Shown here: positions 50,867-64,000 of the stretch, piece by piece
How positions within the stretch are numbered: position 1 is the stretch's first letter
How the letters are laid out: every line of letters starts with the position of its first letter
Assembly (NCBI GenBank): GCA_023974075.1
Contig: CM043808.1
Span: 19,404,204-19,468,203, forward strand
Origin: Chaenocephalus aceratus
Lineage: Eukaryota; Chordata; Actinopteri; Perciformes; Channichthyidae
Direction: 5' to 3'
Length of the DNA stretch: 64,000 bases
Notes under the pieces: model-generated
Seen by the model: the letters and a program-made list of their open reading frames with translations, nothing else
What the model was told of the DNA's origin: nothing
Database searches by the model: none
Position numbers and translations under genes: made by a program

Positions 50867-53605
50867 CAACACACTCTCACTCCCTAAGCGTCCAATAGCG
50901 ACGTTTGGTCAGTGTCCGTGGCGTCCAATTGTGACGCTCCTAGGCTCCTTCAGCGTCATAAAGGGAAGCAAATAGCTTTTCAACTGATTGCAATGTATTC
51001 CCATCTGCGTCGGGATTTGACGCTCATGGAAGCACGGCAGTGTCGGCTGCCCTTAAAGGTAATGTGAGCGTCCATTCCCAGGAGTAAAGGATGGCAGAAG
51101 ACACTACACTACCCAGAATCCCCAGCTATCGTTTGGACTGCCATGTGCTCTGTTTGACAAACCCCGTGATAGTCCTCAAGCTCTGTGATTGGAGAGTGTG
51201 CTCCGATAGCCGATTCTCGAACAGCACTTGAAATGGGATGGAACCACGGCAGACTGTCCAAAACTGGATTTGAACGGGTCCACCGCGTCCCCCCTCCCCC
51301 ACCCCGTCCCCAGAACTACACATGCTGGCTATTCTGTTTCGCAACATGTTCTCTATCTATGGCACGTCTCTACTGGGAGTTGTAGTTTTAAAAGACGTTT
51401 TCGTATTTCCCATAATAAGAAGTTGCCAGTATTAAACTGTGTACATCCCTGGAGGTTTAGGGGACAGGAAACACTCACATTTAAAACATATAATTAATAA
51501 ATGGGTGAAAATTGCTTGTGCCCATTATGGGCAGTATTAATATATATACCCACATGCCAGCTAAGGTCAGAAGAGCTTTATTTAACAGCTGGTCTTATGT
51601 GTGTGACCCCTGTGATAACATTACATTACATTAATTGATAAGCCTGAAACATGCACTTGTCAAGGTTCAGAGGCACATTTTGCAAATATGACAGTAGCCA
51701 TCGATCAGCTTAAGATAAGATATACTTTATTGATCCCAAGTTGGAACATTTGCATTACATCAGCATGTGTAACAGTTAAATATGCAGTTGTAGTTTATTT
51801 GAAAATCATTTAGTATAATCACACAAATTCTGTGTTTTATATTCAACAATTCTGTGTTCTTTATTTATTGATTGTTCAATACCTGACAAGGCCGGAGATG
51901 AAATATCTACATACATCTCATAAGAGTATAATACATTATGTATAATATCAGTTAAAATAAGTGCTTCAACATAGTTAACATTGCTGGAGGTATGCACAAA
52001 TATTGATAGATGTCTTGTAATGCACTATTGAGGAACCTGCAACCCAAGTTTTTCATTCAGTGCAGAACTACACCACAGTTGTGTAGGCCTATATGATATG
52101 TCAATAAACCTTAGAACATCTTGAAATCTTGAAAGGGATGTGCAAAATAGTCATTACATACAGTCTTTAATTAACTATTAGTAGAGACTAACGAGTAATG
52201 AATATACTTTATAGGGATCGTATTAATATCTAATAATAAAAATAATTAAATTCAATAACATGCTTTAACCACCAGGTGTCCCTTTATATCAGCTGTGCAC
52301 CTTTATGGTGTAAATACAGCCTATCTACCAATTGGATCAAATATAAAAGTGAGCCGAATTAGTGTTGATACTGCAAGGAGACGTATTGTGTGAAAAGAAA
52401 TGTAAGATGTTGTTTAATGGCTGATATATTTATGATCCACGTCACGTTTTCAGTTCCTCATGTTTGTCTTCTCATCAGGGCTCTATAAATACAGAACTAC
52501 GGCAGATATGTAATATGTAATGCAGCCGAACCGTGTATTACAATGCCGTTATGTGATGACTTTCAAAGAGAAAAGCAAGCACACTCGGAATAAAGTATTA
52601 TTATTTTTTTTTTTAAATGTTTTCGGTCTGTTTCCGGTATTTGTTAATGACGATGTGCTGTGAGATGTGAGACTGGAATTGCACAGGGGGAACATAACGT
52701 AGGCTATCTTTAGATGCAGATTTTGTTAAACTAATATGTTTAGGCTGTGGACCAACACTATACATTGACGGGGAAGGGGGGTAGCAATAAAGATAACAAT
52801 AGCAGCGTCCCTAGCAACCACCTTGGTAACAATGAAAACGTCGCGATTTCCTGAAGTAATCTTCGTAATAACTAGCAAACTAAAGATCATGTACATCCAC
52901 TGCACACATAATCTGAAATAACAACTCATATTTTTCGCATCAAATGACATCAAAACGCATTTTAATAGCCAAACTAACTTTAAAATAGGCATTTTACACC
53001 TAGAATAAAACGAAGTTCGGCCATGTTTTCTTTTTCTGCAGGGAGAAATTTGAAGATCATGTGACATAGACGCCAGCCATCGGAATGAATGGTGAAAAAA
53101 ACGGGGTTTGTCAAACAGAGCACATGGTGTAGTCCAAACGATAGCTGGGGATTATGGGTAGTGTAATGTCTTCTGCCATCCTTTACTCAGAAAAAATATT
53201 TGTTTCTCCTGAATCGAAGGGGAAAAATACAAAAGCATTGCACACAATTTAAACCAATCAATGTTGTGTAATTAACAAGGATAATCTGGTGTTTTTTAGT
53301 CGATGAGTAGTGCAGATATCACTGTAAAATCAATCGACAGTAAGAGGAATACTTACTTCCGGGTGTACAATTATCCGTTATCCAATGGGAATGGACGCTC
53401 ACATTGCCTTTAAGGGCAGCCGACATTAACGAATGCCGTGCTTCCATGAGCGTCAAATCCCGACGCAGATGGGAATACATTGCAATCAGTTGAAAGCTAT
53501 TTGCGTCCCTTTATGACGCTGAAGGAGCCTAGGAGCGTCAAAATTGGACACCACGGACACTGACCAAACGTCGCTATTGGACGCTTAGGGAGTGAGAGTG
53601 TGTTG
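50867..53605. mobile_element. Long-TIR DNA transposon, non-autonomous, 2739 bp
   Basis: The outer ends are CAACACACTCTCACTCCC and its exact complement. They are flanked by the direct repeat TTAGGAG (50860-50866 and 53606-53612). The inverted arms are long: left 50867-51172, right about 53100-53605. They are interrupted on the right by about 185 extra bases (53190-53375) absent from the left arm. The arms are unusually rich in CGTC/GACG words (AGCGTCCAATAGCGACG). No transposase is readable inside. Positions 51712-51745 carry a retroposon tail in inverse orientation (AGATATACTTTATTGATCCC), so other repeats have landed in it. The superfamily is not clear; a 7-bp duplication is unusual. Confidence 0.8.
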
Positions 53606-53612
53606 TTAGGAG

Positions 53613-55948
<2,336 letters not shown>

Positions 55949-55949
55949 G

Positions 55950-60685
<4,736 letters not shown>

Positions 60686-61249
60686 TTAAAGAGAAGGTTT
60701 CCTGCTGATAACATTGAAGACCACAACATGTCCTGAAGACAGATGTGAGACTTGCATGGGTAAAGGATGAGGACCAACCAAAGATATATATTTCTTAAGA
60801 CTTTTTCAAACATTTCAAATGAACAGAATTTTGTACTATATCTTATTATTAATGATTTTGAAAGTTATTCATAGCTGATTATGCAGCGAAAGTAAGAGCT
60901 TCTGAAACAAGTTGTAGTCAAAAAAGGAAATGTTAAGGGTTGCCAACTACCCTGGTATTGATGGCTCACATTGTAGTATGAGAAGACATAATTAGGATTT
61001 GGTTAAAAGAAGAAATATTTAAATACATATACAGTCCATGCGTGCTGTTAACAGGCATATGGACCCAGCAAAGTTGGAACAGGTAGAGTTAAAGATGAAT
61101 CATTTGCATGGCACAGAAACGAGCAGCCTGACAATACATGCACAATAATTTGCACTTTCCCACCCCCCTTTATTATTCCTTTCAATGGATACAGGAAAGG
61201 GGCTTTTTTAGGAGTGTTTGTACTTGCAAACATGTTCTATGTAAATAAA
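60686..61249 (+). promoter_or_regulatory. blk: blk 3' UTR with polyadenylation signal
   Basis: Non-coding after the stop. AATAAA lies at 61244-61249, about 560 bases past the stop. Confidence 0.5.
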
Positions 61250-63431
61250 GATATTTACATCTTATTTTTACCTATTTTTATATAAAACGATCCTCCTTTT
61301 ACATGGCAACCAAAGAGATCATTAATTTGATACAAAATATTGTTGCTATTAATAAACTGTAGACATTATTTATTGACCAATCAGAATTAAGTATTCTAGG
61401 CATTTTAAAACACTGGCTTAATTTCTTTTTTATAATGAAATATTCTAGAACGCATAAAACTACAGAGAGCATTGCACCATTTTAAAGAAGGTGGCACTCT
61501 AAATGAGGCTTTGCATGAACAGGATATCCCTTACAAACATAATAATCACAAGTAATCACTTTTGCAGACCAAATAAAAGTTTGGTATTTTAACTTTTACA
61601 TTGGTGAATGGAGGAAAATGTAAAAGTGATGAGTGATTACAAAGAGTTGCATACAGGAAGCTTTTAAAAGCATCTCACTTTCCTAAATTACAGTGCATGG
61701 GTTTGATCCCCTAGCTTAAGCATCCCCGGGGGGGGCGGCAGTATCTTGAAGATAAGAGAGTGGAAGGGCAGCGGCAGCCAGGGGTTAAACCCAGCCACTT
61801 CCTGAATGGACAGGAAACAGGAAGTGTGAGTCAGCATTCCTGAAATGCCACACAGCTAGAATGACCTCCCATGACAAACTGGTTGAGGTGTTCACATTTT
61901 CTTTACGTTTAAAATATCTGCTTTGTGCTTGTGCTTTTTTCTTTTTCAATCTGTTGGTCGGTAAACCACCTTCAATATTCAAGACTTTCATTTCCTTTGT
62001 TAAACAGTATATACTCTTCTGTGAATAAGTTAATAGAAAACTAAAACGAATTCATACATTCACCAGTGCACCATCATCACGGTAAGTGTTATCTGACATG
62101 AGTCTAGATATATTTTATGGATCAGTCGGTGACAGACGGTGTTAATGTACCACTGGCCTGCTTTCCTGTTGAATCATCAAAACAGTCTGTTCCAGCGATT
62201 GCAAAGGGTAATTTATATGAATGAGCTGAGGGCTCTTAGAAAAATAAATGAAATGACATACACTTTGGAGAGTTTCCAACTGACGCAACAAGAGGAGAGC
62301 TATGTTTCACAGCATCTTGCATTAATTTCATTAAAATGCATTGCAAGCGTTAGATAGCCGCCACATTGGCAGTCTGTGTAATATCAATCTTTCTGAAGAA
62401 TAGAAGCAAGGACAGTTTTACTGGCTTGGATGCCCATCTTTATCAATTATGGGAATTAACATTTCCCCTTAGTCATATGGTGACTAATGTTTTCCCAACA
62501 GAAATGATGCGTATATAGCAAATAAAAAATACATACATGTTAGTAAAGGAAAGTGTGACATTTCTAATGCAGGTTACAGTGATGTTTACACCGTTGTCCT
62601 CCTGCAGAGGTCAGTGTTGCACAGTTTCACATGACATACTCTGCTGTAAACTGTAAAGAGACTGTTGAGCCTGATAAATGAGAACAGTGAAGTATTGATA
62701 AATTCAACTCACTCACTCACTTCACACGAAAAAGTGAAGTTTTCCCATCACAAGCAATTTGTAAAATGATACTTCACAACATCATGTTTTGGCAATTTTA
62801 TGATATTAATGATAGAAGTTCCTGAGATGCAAACCATTTAGGTTTTCTTTAAATTAGTGTTTTGAAAAAAAGAAATACTGAATGACTCGACAGCATTATT
62901 ATGTGGACATTTGTTGTGACAACTTCCTCAGGAATATCATGAAACGTTCTGCTAAAGAGTCTAACTTTGATCAACCTCACATATCTGATGTGGCATCGTG
63001 ACATGTGAGCTGTGGTCTCTAACCACCGGGCCGGACTGTCACGCACTGATATAATCTGTATTCATTTGATCTTATCTATGCGTCTTACGAGGCATCTAAT
63101 AGCACATCTTTGTATTTTGCTTTCTACTAGATCATGTTAACATGCTTTAATGTTAAAAAGACACTTTATTTTACTCGTACCGTCTGAATGTCCAAATGTT
63201 GAAGTGCCTGTCTTTTTAGGCATTTACAGCTCCCGAGAAAGCATTCTGCTCTGATTGGCTTGCAAAGGTAGCCATGGGTTAACAGATCAAGAGAGGGGCA
63301 GTTTATTCTAAAGAGCCTGCATGTGACATGGATGGGAGCATCATCTTAATAGCTTGTTGAATCCAATGTTTCTGACTTCCTGAAACCTTCAAAAGTCTCA
63401 CTGTGATGTCTTATTATATGTGCGTTGGTAG
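61250..63431. other. Intergenic region after blk
   Basis: AT-rich, with no recognised gene or RNA. A GGGG-rich patch lies near 61728. The ORFs at 61785-61991 (minus) and 62139-62357 carry no known motif. Confidence 0.4.
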
Positions 63432-63860
63432 GCAGAAGTGGGAGAAGTACTCAGATCTTGTACTTGAGTAAAAGTAAAGTACTAGAGTGTAGGAATACTC
63501 TGTCCGTTACAAGTAAAAGCCCTGCATTCAAAAGATTACTCAAGTAAAAGTACAAAAGTATTAGCATCAAAATAAACTTAAAGTACCAAAAGTAAAAGTA
63601 CTTATTATGCAAAATGGTCCATTTCATTATAATTACTAATGCATTATTGTGTTTATTAAAGCTAGTAAAGGTGCAGCTAGTTTGAATGACTTTGTATGAT
63701 GCAGGGTAGCTTGTGAATGTTAATCCAGGTGTAACTAAATTCTTATAGAAGGGTTGATTATATTTCACATTATCAATCAAATCCGATTAACCTTTGAATT
63801 ATTGTGGAGTATAAGTACAAAGTAGCATAACATGGAAATACTCAAAAAAGTACAAGTCTC
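63432..63860. mobile_element. Second copy of the hAT-type MITE
   Basis: It starts GCAGAAGTGGGAGAAGTACT and shares the segment with CAGATCTTGTACTTGAGTAA and the interior (GCAGCTAGTTTGAATGAC, GGTTGATTATATTTCACAT) with the copy at 42441-42908. The right end is degenerate and no clear duplication can be seen. Confidence 0.7.
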
Positions 63861-63872
63861 TCTAATTGGTAC

Positions 63873-64000
63873 TTAAAGGTGGGGGGTATGTAATTTATTT
63901 CAGAAAGACTTTTTGTTATATTCCATGGAATGCTCTTAACATCCCGACAATGAATATATGAAATGCTTTGACAATAAATACATAAAACAATTCATCTGTG
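63873..64000. mobile_element. TTAA-flanked MITE (copy 2), cut by the window end
   Basis: TTAA at 63873-63876, then AGGTGGGGGGTATGTAATTT and the interior ATGGAATGCTCTTAACATCC, as in 12901-13261. The right end lies beyond position 64000. Confidence 0.7.

Overview
The window is nuclear DNA from a ray-finned (teleost) fish. It has GT-AG introns, long (CA)n, (TG)n and (AG)n microsatellites, fish-type non-LTR retrotransposon tails, hAT and TTAA-flanked MITEs and a DIRS retrotransposon. The protein-coding content is a short vertebrate synteny block, all on the + strand: the last exon of pinx1 (1710-2411), sox7 (5884-8129), an rp1l1-type photoreceptor gene (25312-40995) and the Src-family kinase blk (55950-60685). 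From memory, the human orthologues lie together on chromosome 8p23.1, with PINX1, SOX7 and RP1L1 in the same transcriptional order and BLK farther off in a different relative position and orientation.

Layout. 1-3041: pinx1 terminal intron, carrying a non-autonomous hAT element, then the terminal exon and 3' UTR. 3042-5883: intergenic DNA and sox7 upstream region with a TATA-like box. 5884-8871: sox7, two coding exons and 3' UTR; one frameshift separates the HMG/central part from the conserved SoxF C-terminus. 8872-25311: gene-poor DNA with MITEs (12901-13261; nested 17530-19487), retrotransposon tails, microsatellites and one doubtful minus-strand ORF. 25312-41651: rp1l1, with a doublecortin exon, a short exon and a 12-kb terminal exon that encodes a Ser/Lys repeat region followed by a very acidic repeat region. 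42441-47402: a hAT MITE with a perfect 8-bp duplication, then a DIRS element with inverted termini and an internal complementary region but no recognisable reverse transcriptase core. 48226-50866: microsatellites and a LINE 3' end. 50867-53605: a 2.7-kb element with long inverted arms and a 7-bp target duplication. 53613-61249: blk, 12 coding exons giving a 488-residue open frame. 61250-64000: intergenic, ending in second copies of two MITE families seen earlier.

The genes do not form one pathway: PinX1 is a nucleolar telomerase/TRF1-binding protein, Sox7 an endothelial/endodermal transcription factor, Rp1l1 a photoreceptor axoneme protein and Blk a lymphoid signalling kinase. The strongest points for follow-up are the textbook DIRS circle-junction architecture without an RT core, the degenerate first doublecortin domain of rp1l1 next to a well-kept second one, the single-base frameshifts in sox7 and rp1l1 (mostly in short homopolymers and not accompanied by nonsense changes, so probably consensus errors), and the uncharacterised long-TIR transposon. 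No clearly new biological system is visible.
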